From: Streptomyces sp. MJM8645
GTDB taxonomy: Bacteria > Actinomycetota > Actinomycetes > Streptomycetales > Streptomycetaceae
NCBI RefSeq assembly: GCF_001625365.1
Contig: NZ_LJJF01000002.1
Span: 248,001-312,000, forward strand
DNA: 64,000 bases
Reading direction: 5' to 3'
How positions within the stretch are numbered: the stretch's first letter is position 1; every line of letters begins with the position of its first letter. Below are positions 51,373 to 59,596 of the stretch, piece by piece. The notes below the pieces were generated by a model that did not search any database, had not been told where the DNA came from, and was given only the letters and a program-made list of their open reading frames with translations. The translations under genes were made by a program, and so were the position numbers.

Positions 51373-52353
51373 GTGAGCGAGGAGACGAACGGGCGTACCG
51401 GACGGGTGCTGGTCCTGGTGCTGCCCGAGGTGAATCTGCTGGACCTCGGCGGTCCCGTGCAGGTGTTCGACGCTGCGGCGCATCTCGGCGGCGGCTACCG
51501 GCTGGAGTTCGTCGCCGAGACGGACGGTCTGCGGTCCGCGCAAGGCCTGCGGCTGGCGGGGCTGGCACCGCTGTCGACGAGCCGGGCGGCAGCCGGCGAC
51601 CTGGTGCTCGTGCCGGGCCCCCGGCTGACCGGATCAGACCGGCCGGTGGCACCCGCCGTGGTGCGCTGGGTGCGCGAGGCCCACGACGCGGGTGCCCGGG
51701 TGGCGTCCGTGTGCAGCGGTGCAGTCGTTCTGGGGGAGGCGGGGCTGCTGGACGACAGGGCGTGCACGACCCACTGGTCGCTCACCTCGGCGATGCGCGA
51801 CCGGTACCCGCGGGCCCGGGTGCGTGAGGCCGCGCTCTACGTGCACGACGGGCGGATCAGCACCAGCGCGGGCATCTCGTCGGGGATCGATCTCGCATTG
51901 TCCCTGGTCGAACGGGAGCGCGGCCCCGAACTGGCCGCGGGAGTCGCGCGTGAACTGGTGCTGTACCTGCGGCGGGACGGGGACGCGGCACAGATCAGTC
52001 CGTTCCTGCGGCACCGCGACCATGTCCAGCCCGCGGTGCACCGGGTGCAGGACCATCTGGCGCAGCATCTGGACGTCGCCTTCACCCTGCGTGAACTCGC
52101 AGGCATCGCCGGGCTGTCCCCGCGCGGTCTGACGCGGGCCTTCACCACGGCTGCCGGCATCACCCCGTTCGCCTACCAGCGGCAACTGCGGCTGGAGCGG
52201 GCCCGCACCCTGCTGTCCGGTACCGACCTGACGGTGGAGGCGGTCGCGCTCCGGTGCGGATTCCGTGACGCTCGGCAACTACGCCGGGTGGTCGCTGACG
52301 CCTTCGGAGCGCCGCCCTCGCTGCTGCGCGCACCAGCGCGGCCGACTGCCTGA
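51373..52353 (+). CDS. GlxA-family AraC-type regulator with DJ-1/PfpI domain
   Basis: A 326-residue regulator. The N-terminal 170 residues form a DJ-1/PfpI-like domain (VLVLVLPEVNLLDLGGPVQV) with the nucleophile-elbow Cys kept in SVCSGAVVLGEAGLLD. The C-terminal AraC domain has two HTH units (LRELAGIAGLSPRGLTRAF and VEAVALRCGFRDARQLRRV). The GTG at 51373 starts shortly before the first strand; the longer frame from 51301 is less likely. It is followed by a membrane protein with a related DJ-1 domain, suggesting a functional pair. Confidence 0.88.
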   Translation: MSEETNGRTGRVLVLVLPEVNLLDLGGPVQVFDAAAHLGGGYRLEFVAETDGLRSAQGLRLAGLAPLSTSRAAAGDLVLVPGPRLTGSDRPVAPAVVRWVREAHDAGARVASVCSGAVVLGEAGLLDDRACTTHWSLTSAMRDRYPRARVREAALYVHDGRISTSAGISSGIDLALSLVERERGPELAAGVARELVLYLRRDGDAAQISPFLRHRDHVQPAVHRVQDHLAQHLDVAFTLRELAGIAGLSPRGLTRAFTTAAGITPFAYQRQLRLERARTLLSGTDLTVEAVALRCGFRDARQLRRVVADAFGAPPSLLRAPARPTA

Positions 52354-52378
52354 CGGACTGGCCTCCTCGGCGAAGGGG

Positions 52379-52456
52379 CCTCCTTCCCGGCCGTCCCCAT
52401 CTTTCCCTTCCTCTCTCCCGTTTCCCGTTTCCTGTTTCGCTTTTCCCACTTCCACG
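52379..52456 (+). other. Polypyrimidine tract upstream of the DJ-1-like membrane gene
   Basis: About 78 nt that are nearly all C and T on the plus strand (for example CCCTTCCTCTCTCCCGTTTC). It is AT-richer than its surroundings and lies in the gap between the GlxA-like regulator and the membrane protein gene. It could form triplex DNA or mark a promoter or untranslated leader. Confidence 0.5.
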
Positions 52457-52518
52457 AGGGCCGACGGCACCGTGCTGCCAAAAACGTGCCCGGATTGTTG
52501 AGGTATGTCTTGCTCAAG

Positions 52519-53913
52519 ATGAGTTCCGAGGCGCGCAAGGGGCACCGCGCGCTACGCCGCACCGGCTGGGTACTGCTGGGCACAGCTCTGGCGACCGCGT
52601 CCTTCGCGGGGATCGCCTTCGCGGGGGTGAGCGCGTCGATGGCCGACAGCTTCGCCGCCGCCCCTCGCGGATCCGATGCCGGAGTGTGGCCTGCCGCCCG
52701 GCCGGTACCGGAGGGCAGGATCACGGTGGCGGTCGCGGTCGGCAACGAGGGCTCCGTGGCCACCGATGTACTCGCGCCCTACCAGGTGTTCGCCGAGTCG
52801 CCGGACATGTTCGTCTACACGGTGGCGGCCGAACGCCGCGTCTCCCCGCTGTCCGGCGGCGCCCACCTGCTGCCCGACCACACGCTGGCCGAGGTGGCGG
52901 ACGGCACTCTGCCGGAACCCGACGTGGTGGTCGTGCCCGCCGTGACCGACCCCACCGGCGCGGGCGAGGAGCGCCTGCGCCGGTGGATCGTCGAACGCCA
53001 CCACAAGGGCGCCCGGATCCTCGGGGTGTGCGCGGGCTCCGAACTGCTGGCCGCCTCCGGTCTGCTCGACGGCCGCGACGCCACCTCGTTCTGGTCCAAC
53101 ATCACTTCCCTGGAACGCAGTTACCCGAAGGTCGCGTGGAAGCGAGGGCTGCGCTACGTCGAGGACGGGCGGGTGACCACCACCGCGGGCGTCACCTCCG
53201 GCACCATGGGCGCGCTGCGGTTGGTCGAGGAACTGGCCGGCACAGCGGAGGCGACCCGCATCGGCACCGGCCTGTCCTACCCCGGCTGGACTCCGGACGG
53301 ACCGACCGCGATACCGGCCAACCATCTCGCCCTCGGCGACCTCCCGTACGCCTTCAACGCCGCATTCCCGTGGCTGCGCCCCACCACGGCCATCGGACTG
53401 GTCGACGGGGTCGAGGAGATCGACGCGGCCGCCGCCTTCGAGGGGTACGGCGGGGTCTCCTTCGCCACCCGGACGCTGGTGATCGGCGCCGGTGACACCG
53501 TCACCACCCGCCACGGCCTGGTCCTCGTCACCCGGTCGGCGAAGGGGGGCGCCCACGGGGCGGATCGCTTCGTGGTGCCCGGCGTCAGGAACACCTCCGA
53601 CCTCGGCAGTACGCTGGACGGCTGGGCCCGCCGCAACGGGCTCGCCGCCGAACTGCCCGGCGGAGGAAGGCGGTCCGGGGAGTTCGGCTTCGATCCGGTG
53701 CTGCGGGACCTTGCCGAGAACAGCGACCGTCGCACGGCGCTGGCCACCGCGAAGTTCTCCGAGTACCCCTCGGCCCACCTGGAGCTGACCGGCGCGTCCT
53801 GGCCCTGGCGGTCCACCCTGCTGGCCGCGGCGGCGGTCGTCCTGAGCGTGGGGGTGGGGCTGGCACCGACGGCGATCCGACACACGGTTCGACGACGGCG
53901 CCCCGCGGCGTAG
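52519..53913 (+). CDS. Membrane-anchored DJ-1/PfpI-like protein
   Basis: A 464-residue protein. One N-terminal membrane helix (WVLLGTALATASFAGIAFAG), an extracytoplasmic DJ-1/PfpI domain from about residue 65 to 250 with ILGVCAGSELLAASGLLDGR holding the nucleophile Cys, a further beta-rich region to about 440, and a C-terminal helix (STLLAAAAVVLSVGVGLAPT) followed by basic residues. The same elbow motif is in the AraC regulator just upstream. The ATG at 52519 is preferred over a GTG at 52486; both lack a good site. It may sense or hydrolyse a small amide or carbonyl compound at the cell surface. Confidence 0.78.
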   Translation: MSSEARKGHRALRRTGWVLLGTALATASFAGIAFAGVSASMADSFAAAPRGSDAGVWPAARPVPEGRITVAVAVGNEGSVATDVLAPYQVFAESPDMFVYTVAAERRVSPLSGGAHLLPDHTLAEVADGTLPEPDVVVVPAVTDPTGAGEERLRRWIVERHHKGARILGVCAGSELLAASGLLDGRDATSFWSNITSLERSYPKVAWKRGLRYVEDGRVTTTAGVTSGTMGALRLVEELAGTAEATRIGTGLSYPGWTPDGPTAIPANHLALGDLPYAFNAAFPWLRPTTAIGLVDGVEEIDAAAAFEGYGGVSFATRTLVIGAGDTVTTRHGLVLVTRSAKGGAHGADRFVVPGVRNTSDLGSTLDGWARRNGLAAELPGGGRRSGEFGFDPVLRDLAENSDRRTALATAKFSEYPSAHLELTGASWPWRSTLLAAAAVVLSVGVGLAPTAIRHTVRRRRPAA

Positions 53914-53974
53914 CTCTCCTGAAGCTCCGCGCCTTCCGGGCGCGCCGGTTCGAGCGTTCCCGTGGGCGCGTGGT

Positions 53975-54514
53975 TCAGGCGCGGCGGTGGGCGCGGTCGC
54001 TGAGGTCCTGCAGCAGCACTGCCAGGAGGCGGGCCAGTTCCCGCTGCTCCTGGGGCGCCAGGGCTTCGATGAGGCCCCGCTCGTAGTTCAGGAGGCCGTC
54101 GACGGCGTTCTCCACTGCGTGGTGCCCCTCGGGGGTCAGCTCCACGGGCACGGCGCGGGTCCCGGGGTCCGCAGCCAGTCTGCGGACGAGCCCCTCGTGC
54201 TGGGCTCGGTCCACCCGTTGGGTCACGGCCCCGGGTGTGATCAGGCAGCGGCTGGCGAGCTCGCGGGTGGACAGCCGGTAGGGCCGACCGGAACGGCGGA
54301 GGGTGCTGAGCAGGTCGAGGGTGGCGGCGTCCATGCCGACCTGGGTCAGGACGCGGCGCCGCTCGTCGGCCAGCAGTTTCGCGGCGTCGTGGATCCGGGT
54401 GAGGATGCCGATCCAGTCGACCGGGAGCCCGGGCTGCTCGCACCGCCAGGCTTGGGAGATCTCATCGGCGCGGTCGGTGCGGGGCTGGTCCGGTGTGGTC
54501 AGCGTCAGCTCCAT
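53975..54514 (-). CDS. MarR-family transcriptional regulator
   Basis: A 179-residue MarR protein: YRLSTRELASRCLITPGAVT as HTH, QRVDRAQHEGLVRRLAADPG as recognition end, and TRAVPVELTPEGHHAVENAV as wing and following helix. The N-terminus is longer than usual. It is divergent from, and its 5' end runs into, a truncated SDR gene (54500-54836), so its native promoter partner has been lost. Confidence 0.88.
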   Translation of the reverse strand: MELTLTTPDQPRTDRADEISQAWRCEQPGLPVDWIGILTRIHDAAKLLADERRRVLTQVGMDAATLDLLSTLRRSGRPYRLSTRELASRCLITPGAVTQRVDRAQHEGLVRRLAADPGTRAVPVELTPEGHHAVENAVDGLLNYERGLIEALAPQEQRELARLLAVLLQDLSDRAHRRA

Positions 54515-54836
54515 CGCGGCCCACCGCGGCGGATCCGGCTCCTACGGCTCCGCCAAGGCCGCCGTCGAGGCCTGGAACCTCACGATCACCCAGGACCTCG
54601 GCAAGGACCGGATCACGGCCAACGTCATCGCCCCGGGCTACATCGAGTCCACCGACTTCTTCCAGGGCGGGATGACCCCCCAGCGCCGTGCCGCCCTGCT
54701 CGCCCAGACGGCCAACGGCCGGGCCGGCACCCCGGCGGGCATCGCGGGCACCGTGCTGTTCCTCGCCTCACCGGCCGCAGGGCACATCACCGGCCAGACC
54801 CTGCACGTCAACGGCGGCGCGCTGGCCGGGCGCTGA
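54500..54836 (+). pseudogene. 5'-truncated short-chain dehydrogenase
   Basis: The plus-strand frame carries the C-terminal half of a classical SDR: VSSIAAHRGGSGSYGSAKAA with catalytic Ser, Tyr and Lys, then TANVIAPGYIESTDFFQGG, GTVLFLASPAAGHITGQTL and HVNGGAL. The whole nucleotide-binding half is missing because the frame joins the start of the MarR gene near 54500. There is no start signal. A deletion has fused an SDR 3' end to the regulator's promoter side. Confidence 0.85.
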
Positions 54837-54877
54837 ACAACGCGCTCGGCCGGACCGGTGCCACCGGCAGGAGCCTC

Positions 54878-54910
54878 GGCGTCGGTGACGGGCAGGCCTT
54901 CACCGACGCC
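54878..54910. terminator. Hairpin after the SDR remnant
   Basis: Perfect 10-bp arms GGCGTCGGTG (54878-54887) and CACCGACGCC (54901-54910) with a 13-nt loop, 41 nt after the SDR stop. Probably its original terminator. Confidence 0.6.
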
Positions 54911-54939
54911 GACGGGCCGCGGCGAAAGGGCGGACCCGC

Positions 54940-55116
54940 ATGGTCAGTTGCGGTACCGACGGAGCCTTTCGACTGTGGGATCCGGTGGCCGGGCAGCAGG
55001 TCGGCTTCGGTGCGGAGGTCGCGGTGCCGTCCGGCCGCCGACCGTTCACCGGGGCCAGGTCCCGCCGTTTCGCAGGAGCGCTTGCTCACCAACTCGCCGA
55101 CCCCGCAGGGCCGTAA
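54940..55116 (+). pseudogene. WD40-repeat fragment
   Basis: A 58-codon frame begins MVSCGTDGAFRLWDPVAGQQ, which is one almost complete WD40 blade ending (SxGxDGxxRLWDPxxGxxxG), then continues with low-complexity sequence to a stop. No ribosome binding site or further blades are seen. It is a remnant of a larger WD40 protein gene. The rest of the 54837-55396 stretch shows no other protein-like sequence. Confidence 0.6.
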
Positions 55117-55396
55117 CACTCCCACCGCTTCAGAAGGACCGGAAGACCTCTGCGGGGTCGGCCTGGGCGCCTGCGCGGCATCGGCGACGTCTGCGAGGTC
55201 CAGGTTGGCGATCGACGGCTTCGACAGTTCCCCGCGCACGCGATGCCGGCCCGCACCGACAGGCGGCCGAACTCCGGTGAGACAGGCCAAGTCCGAGGAC
55301 GGACCTGGGCCACGCGGCGGCGACCCACCTCAACCTGCCTCGACCGATCTCACCGAGGTTTGACCGCACGGCGGTTCGTGGCCGTCGATCGAGGGT

Positions 55397-55816
55397 TCAC
55401 AGGTACGGCCGCAGGTCGTCGCGGTAAGCGGTGGTGCTGCCTTCAGGCCGCCAGGAACGACTGTGCCGGGACAGGGTCCAGGCTTCCGGCGCGTGCCGAG
55501 TGGCACTGATCCAGGCCGCGAGTTCGGGAACGGCGATCTCCCGCAGGACGTGTCGAGCCGCCGCCCGTTCGGTGGCCGGGAGCGGAGCAATACGAACCCG
55601 CACGGTGCACCACCAGCTGGGATGGATGCCGCCACCGTAGTTGGCGGAGATGGGTGGCACCCACTCGGCGTGCAACGCGGTCCCGTCCCCCCAGAGCCGG
55701 TCGCCGAAATCCAGGTCGACGGCATCCGCCTCCTGCGCGCCGAGGACGGTGCGGATGTCCGTCGGGGTGAGCGGCCACGACAGGCCGCGCGGCAGGCGGC
55801 GGTTACGGGCTGGCAT
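55397..55816 (-). CDS. Conserved-looking protein of unknown function
   Basis: A 139-residue soluble protein starting at MPARNRRLPRGLSWPLTPTD. The body, DLDFGDRLWGDGTALHAEWV, then GIHPSWWCTVRVRIAPLPAT and LPATERAAARHVLREIAVPEL, has a normal codon-position pattern and mixed alpha/beta character. The longer frame to 55858 adds a basic leader with no clear site. No family recognised and no operon partner. Confidence 0.65.
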   Translation of the reverse strand: MPARNRRLPRGLSWPLTPTDIRTVLGAQEADAVDLDFGDRLWGDGTALHAEWVPPISANYGGGIHPSWWCTVRVRIAPLPATERAAARHVLREIAVPELAAWISATRHAPEAWTLSRHSRSWRPEGSTTAYRDDLRPYL

Positions 55817-56229
55817 GCGCCCGAGGATGGCAGACGCCCTGCGGAAGCGCATGCGCATTTCGACCCGGCTCTACCGAGACGCCGGTCAACTTCGTTGGTA
55901 CCAGCCGGACTTCGGCGAGTCGTGTCAGGTTGAACACCCTCAGGGCCTCGGGCGCCCGTCCCGGCTCGGCCACCGTTTCGCCCATTCTCAGCGAACACGG
56001 CGGATCTTCAGGGGCGCCGTCTTGCCGGTCGGCCGGCCGCCCTCTGGCGCCTGTCGGGCCGATCACACCTTGGACTTCTCAACGTTCTCATGCCACGTCA
56101 GGTAACTGATGGCATCGCCCAGTTGGCGCCGAAACGGCTCCTTCGATCTGTCGAGGGTGATAGCCCGGTGACGGTTGGTCATGACAGGATCAGCACGGGT
56201 CGACACCGCGTCGGCCGGAAGGAGGAGAC
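55817..56229. other. Gene-free or decayed stretch
   Basis: 413 nt without a convincing gene. A plus-strand frame beginning ATGGCAGACGCC near 55830 reads RISTRLYRDAGQLRWYQPDF and runs to 56105, but its later part is not protein-like. The last 80 nt before 56230 probably hold the promoter of the small GroES-tail-like gene. Confidence 0.4.
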
Positions 56230-56373
56230 ATGGCCGAGGACAGCAAGGCGACGGCGTCCGCCGAGGGCAAGACTCCGTCTGGCAAGTACGCAGGCACTGA
56301 AATCAAGATCGAGGGCGAGGATCACATCATCATTCGGGAGGACGAGGTTCCGGTAGCCACCGAAACCGAGTGA
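56230..56373 (+). CDS. 47-residue protein resembling the C-terminal end of GroES
   Basis: An ATG at 56230 follows the strong site GGAAGGAGGAGAC by 1-8 nt. The 47-residue product is acidic and reads MAEDSKATASAEGKTPSGKY then AGTEIKIEGEDHIIIREDEV and PVATETE. From KYAGTEIK onward it matches the last strand pair of GroES (KYGGTEIKYNGEEYLIL...DVLAV), but the rest of the chaperonin is missing and is replaced by a short disordered leader. A terminator follows at 56443. It looks like a genuine small gene. It might be a chaperonin remnant with a new role, a peptide precursor, or a stress peptide. Confidence 0.7.
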   Translation: MAEDSKATASAEGKTPSGKYAGTEIKIEGEDHIIIREDEVPVATETE

Positions 56374-56442
56374 TACGCCCACGCTTCGATCCGGGCTGAT
56401 CTTCGCCCGTGCTGGAACGGAGCGTTGTTGCCCAGCTACGAG

Positions 56443-56476
56443 AAGGGCCCCGTCGGTCGCCACCGGAAGGGCCCTT
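56443..56476 (+). terminator. Terminator after the 47-residue gene
   Basis: Outer arms AAGGGCCC (56443-56450) and GGGCCCTT (56469-56476), with an inner CGGT-CGCC-ACCG stem, followed by TCC. It lies between the small gene and the convergent methyltransferase remnant. Confidence 0.65.
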
Positions 56477-56479
56477 TCC

Positions 56480-56710
56480 GTTGCGGCTTCCGCAGGCCGT
56501 AGGCTCGCCCTCCACACTGGTTCCAGGAACAGCCCGGAGGCGGCCGTGTCGTCGTGGACGGTGAGGCGCAGCAGGGCGTCGAGGTTGCTGTAGTGGGTGG
56601 CCCAGGGGGCCAGGATCAGCACTCCGGGGCGGGCCTGACGGGATCCAGGCGTGCGGGATCTCGCGCAGCCCGTACGGGGCCACGAGTCGCGGCGACCACC
56701 GACGACATGA
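56480..56710 (-). pseudogene. Frameshifted remnant of a PCMT-type (isoaspartyl) methyltransferase
   Basis: Reading leftward, one frame gives LVAPYGLREIPHAWI and then a single-base shift near 56640 leads into RQARPGVLILAPWATHYSNL and DALLRLTVHDDTAASG. Joined, these match the segment of PCMT-like methyltransferases that reads G-REIPxAWxxQxRPGGxLxxPWxTxYxN. Enzymes of this kind occur in several peptide (RiPP) clusters of actinomycetes as well as in protein repair. The start and the nucleotide-binding motif are missing. Confidence 0.6.
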
Positions 56711-56733
56711 TCGAGGTCGACGCGGAGGTGGCG

Positions 56734-57429
56734 ATGAGGGTCGTGTTCGTGCACGGGGCGTGCGTGCGGGACGGTTCGTGGTGGTGGCACCGCGCCGCCG
56801 ACCTGCTTCAGGAGCGAGGGGTTCCAAGCGTCGCCCCGGCGCTGCCGAGCTGCGGCGAGGCGGGCCCGCCCGGCGGCGTCGGCGGTCCGGGGCTGCGCGA
56901 GGACGTCGCCGCGGTGCGGCGGGTGCTGCAGGCCGGCGACGAGCCGACCGTCGTGGTCGCCCACAGTTACGGCGGTGTCGTCACCGCAGAAGCCGCCGCG
57001 GGAGTCGGGTCGGTGCGCCACCTGCTGCTGGTCTCCAGCTACCTGCCCGAGGTCGGACAGAGCCTGTCGGAGTTCGGGGACGGCCGCCCCGCCCCGTTCC
57101 TCGACGTCGACCCCGACGCCGGCACGTTCAGGGTCCGCTCCGAGCTGCTCGTGGACACGTTCCTCCAGGACTGCGACCCCGAGGTCCAGGCGCAGGCGGC
57201 GGTCCACCTCGCCCGGCAGAGCGTGCGGGTGACCGGGCAGCCGGTCCGGGCTGCCGCATGGCAGCAGGTGCCCTCGACCTACCTCGTCTGTGCTCAGGAC
57301 CGGGGCACCCCGCCGCGACTGCAGCGCGAGTTCGCCCGCCGGGCCGGCAGCGTCGTCGAGCTCGACGCCGGCCACCACCCGTTCCTGTCCCAGCCGGCAG
57401 CGATCCGGGACCTGCTGCTGAGCCTGTGA
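56734..57429 (+). CDS. Alpha/beta-hydrolase
   Basis: A 231-residue single-domain alpha/beta hydrolase. The oxyanion motif is VVFVHGACVRDGSWWWHR, the nucleophile elbow VVVAHSYGGVV, and the late acid and His are in YLVCAQDRGTPP and LDAGHHPFLSQP. It resembles the EstC/methyl-esterase-like group that includes salicylate- and pyrethroid-type esterases. The ATG at 56734 follows GGAGGTGGCG, which rejects the longer frames. Monocistronic. Confidence 0.88.
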   Translation: MRVVFVHGACVRDGSWWWHRAADLLQERGVPSVAPALPSCGEAGPPGGVGGPGLREDVAAVRRVLQAGDEPTVVVAHSYGGVVTAEAAAGVGSVRHLLLVSSYLPEVGQSLSEFGDGRPAPFLDVDPDAGTFRVRSELLVDTFLQDCDPEVQAQAAVHLARQSVRVTGQPVRAAAWQQVPSTYLVCAQDRGTPPRLQREFARRAGSVVELDAGHHPFLSQPAAIRDLLLSL

Positions 57430-57489
57430 CGGCGGCGACTGAACACCTCCTGGGACGCCGAACGCACCGACGCCCCGAGGCGCACCGTC

Positions 57490-58038
57490 TCAACCCTGCG
57501 ACGGCGTCCAGAACGCGGTGATCCTCGCGGCTCCGGGCCCGATCCCCTGCCAGGAACCGTCGAACTCGAGGACGGCCACGGAGGCCGTCGGGAACCCGGA
57601 CTCCTCCACCCGCCGCGAGAGGTCGTCGTCGGCCGTTCCGACGAGGAGCCGGACCAGCTCGGGCAGGCTCGGATTGTGTCCGACGACGACCAGGTCGCCC
57701 ACGTCGTCCGAACTCCCCCGCACCATCGCGACCAGCTCGCCGATCCCCGCCTCCCCCCGATGGATCTCCACACTGAGGTCGTAGAGCCCCTGCTCGTGGA
57801 CCGTCTCGGGGAGGCGCGGCAACGCGGCGCCCACGCGTTCCCAGGTCTCCCTGGTCCGGCGGGCGCCGGACACCCGCGCGAGATCGGGCGTGATGCCGGA
57901 ACCCGCGAGCCATCGTCCGGCCCGGGACGCCTCCTCCTGCCCCCGCTCGTCGAGGCGCCGTTCCTTGTCGACCGCCGTCTCCCGTTCGGCCTGCGCATGA
58001 CGGATCAGGACGAGCCTGCGGCCGGTACCCACGATCAC
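57490..58038 (-). CDS. sixA: SixA-like histidine phosphatase
   Basis: A 182-residue phosphoglycerate-mutase-fold protein. Catalytic RHA is in LVLIRHAQAERE, followed by LDERGQEEA; the second catalytic His is in VVVGHNPSLPELV. The size and the LDERG pattern fit the SixA phosphohistidine phosphatase group. The GTG at 58038 follows GGGGAGG. No phosphorelay partner is visible, so the target is unknown. Confidence 0.88.
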   Translation of the reverse strand: MIVGTGRRLVLIRHAQAERETAVDKERRLDERGQEEASRAGRWLAGSGITPDLARVSGARRTRETWERVGAALPRLPETVHEQGLYDLSVEIHRGEAGIGELVAMVRGSSDDVGDLVVVGHNPSLPELVRLLVGTADDDLSRRVEESGFPTASVAVLEFDGSWQGIGPGAARITAFWTPSQG

Positions 58039-58177
58039 GTTGACCTCCCCATGTCCGCGGGCCGTGGCGCGGCTCGGCGGAATCGCTTGATCCTTTGCAT
58101 CCGAACACTATCCGGCCGTAGGTCCGCACAGCCGCGGTCTCCGGGTGGTGCCCCGTCACACCGGTGCGGTCGGGACG

Positions 58178-59080
58178 TCAGGGGGTCGGGATCCGCTGGG
58201 TGAGGAAGAGGGCGGCGCGGTCGAGTGCCTGGTCGGCTTCGTCGAGGGTGCCGCCGGCGAAGGCCTGGAAGACGTGGGGGGCGTCGGCGGTGATGTCGAG
58301 GATGACGTCGACTCCGGCGTTGCGTGCGCGGGCGGCGAGGCGGGTGGAGTCGTCGAGGAGGATCTCGTTGGCGCCCACCTGGATGAGGAGTGGGGGGAAG
58401 CCGGTCAGGTCGGCGAAGAGGGCCGGGCTGAGGAGGGGCTGCTCGGGGTCCTGGCCGGCGAGGTACATGGCCCCGGTGTGCGTCACGGCCTCGCGGGTGA
58501 AGATCGGGTCGATGCCCTCCTTGGTCGTCATGCTCTCCCCGCTCCGGGTGGCGTCCAGGCCCGGGGAGAAGACCACGATCGCGGCGGGCAGCGGCAGGCC
58601 CGCGTCGCGGGCGGCGAGGGCGGTGGTGACCGCGAAACCGCCGCCGGCGGAGTCCCCGGCGAACGCGATGGCGGACGGCTCCAGGCCGCTGTCGAGGAGG
58701 GCGCGGTAGGCGCTCAGGTTGTCTTCCAGACCGGCCGGGAACGGGTGCTCGGGGGCCAGCCGGTAGTCCACCGAGTACGCGTCGAGCCCGGTCTTCGAGA
58801 CGAGCTGCGCGGTCAGCGACAGCGCGGTCTCGGGAGAGCCGAAGACGAAGCCGCCACCGTGGAAGTACAGGATCGTGCCCGGGCGCGCGCCGTTGTCCGG
58901 TGTGACGTGCAGGGCAGGCCGGCCGCCGAGCGCGGTCTGACTGGTGCGGACGTCGTCCGGCACGATCATCGTGTCCATGAGCGCCCTGAACCCGGCGCGC
59001 AGCTGCTCGACGGAGCGTTGGCCCTCCGGTCGGGGCCGGCGGAGCATCGCGTCGATCTTGGCGAGCTGTTCCTTGCTCAT
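58178..59080 (-). CDS. HSL-family (hormone-sensitive-lipase-like) esterase
   Basis: A 300-residue alpha/beta hydrolase with the HGGG oxyanion motif (ILYFHGGGFVFGS), DYRLAPEHPFPA, and nucleophile GDSAGGG. The acid is in QVGANEILLDDS and the His in DAPHVFQAF. The start at 59080 follows AGGAGGAA. Divergent from a MarR regulator; the 42-nt gap must hold both promoters, so control by that MarR is likely. Confidence 0.92.
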   Translation of the reverse strand: MSKEQLAKIDAMLRRPRPEGQRSVEQLRAGFRALMDTMIVPDDVRTSQTALGGRPALHVTPDNGARPGTILYFHGGGFVFGSPETALSLTAQLVSKTGLDAYSVDYRLAPEHPFPAGLEDNLSAYRALLDSGLEPSAIAFAGDSAGGGFAVTTALAARDAGLPLPAAIVVFSPGLDATRSGESMTTKEGIDPIFTREAVTHTGAMYLAGQDPEQPLLSPALFADLTGFPPLLIQVGANEILLDDSTRLAARARNAGVDVILDITADAPHVFQAFAGGTLDEADQALDRAALFLTQRIPTP

Positions 59081-59122
59081 CTGCGTTCCTCCTATGAAAT
59101 GGCTTCCTCTACACTATATGCC

Positions 59123-59596
59123 GTGGAATATACATCGGATGGCGCCGCCGACCTCCAGGGATTCTTCGCGGATCTCGTCCGCTGCGAGACGCGCCTGTAC
59201 AACGCGCTGAACGACCGCCTGCGCGAGCGGCACGGCATCGTGACCTCGCAGTTCGAGTTCCTGCGGTTCCTGCGCGAGCACCCGGGGGCCCGGGTAGCCG
59301 ACCTCGCCGCGGAGTTCGCCATCGGAGCCGGCGCGACCAGCAAGGGCGTCGACCGCCTGGAGAAGCAGGGCTGGATCGTCCGCCAGGCCAACCCGGCGGA
59401 CCGCCGGTCCTCACTGCTGACCCTGACCGACGACGGCTCCCAGCTCCTCGACGCCTCCGAGGCGACCTTCACCGCGGGCCTGAGCGAACTGGTCGAAGGC
59501 ACCCTCGACCAGTCCACGACGGCCGCCGCCGCCCAGGCCCTCCGCCGGCTGCGCTCCGCGCTCGAACGCGACCAGATCGGCACCCCCACCGGCTGA
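59123..59596 (+). CDS. MarR-family transcriptional regulator, perhaps leaderless
   Basis: About 157 residues with a MarR winged helix (ARVADLAAEFAIGAGATSKG, then VDRLEKQGWIVRQANPADRR, then SSLLTLTDDGSQLL). An ATG at 59099 is in frame but has no ribosome binding site. TACACT at 59110-59115 fits a -10 box whose transcript would begin at the GTG at 59123, so a leaderless start is proposed. The AT-rich stretch ATATGCCGTGGAATAT at the start may be its operator. Probably controls the divergent esterase gene. Confidence 0.85.
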   Translation: MEYTSDGAADLQGFFADLVRCETRLYNALNDRLRERHGIVTSQFEFLRFLREHPGARVADLAAEFAIGAGATSKGVDRLEKQGWIVRQANPADRRSSLLTLTDDGSQLLDASEATFTAGLSELVEGTLDQSTTAAAAQALRRLRSALERDQIGTPTG

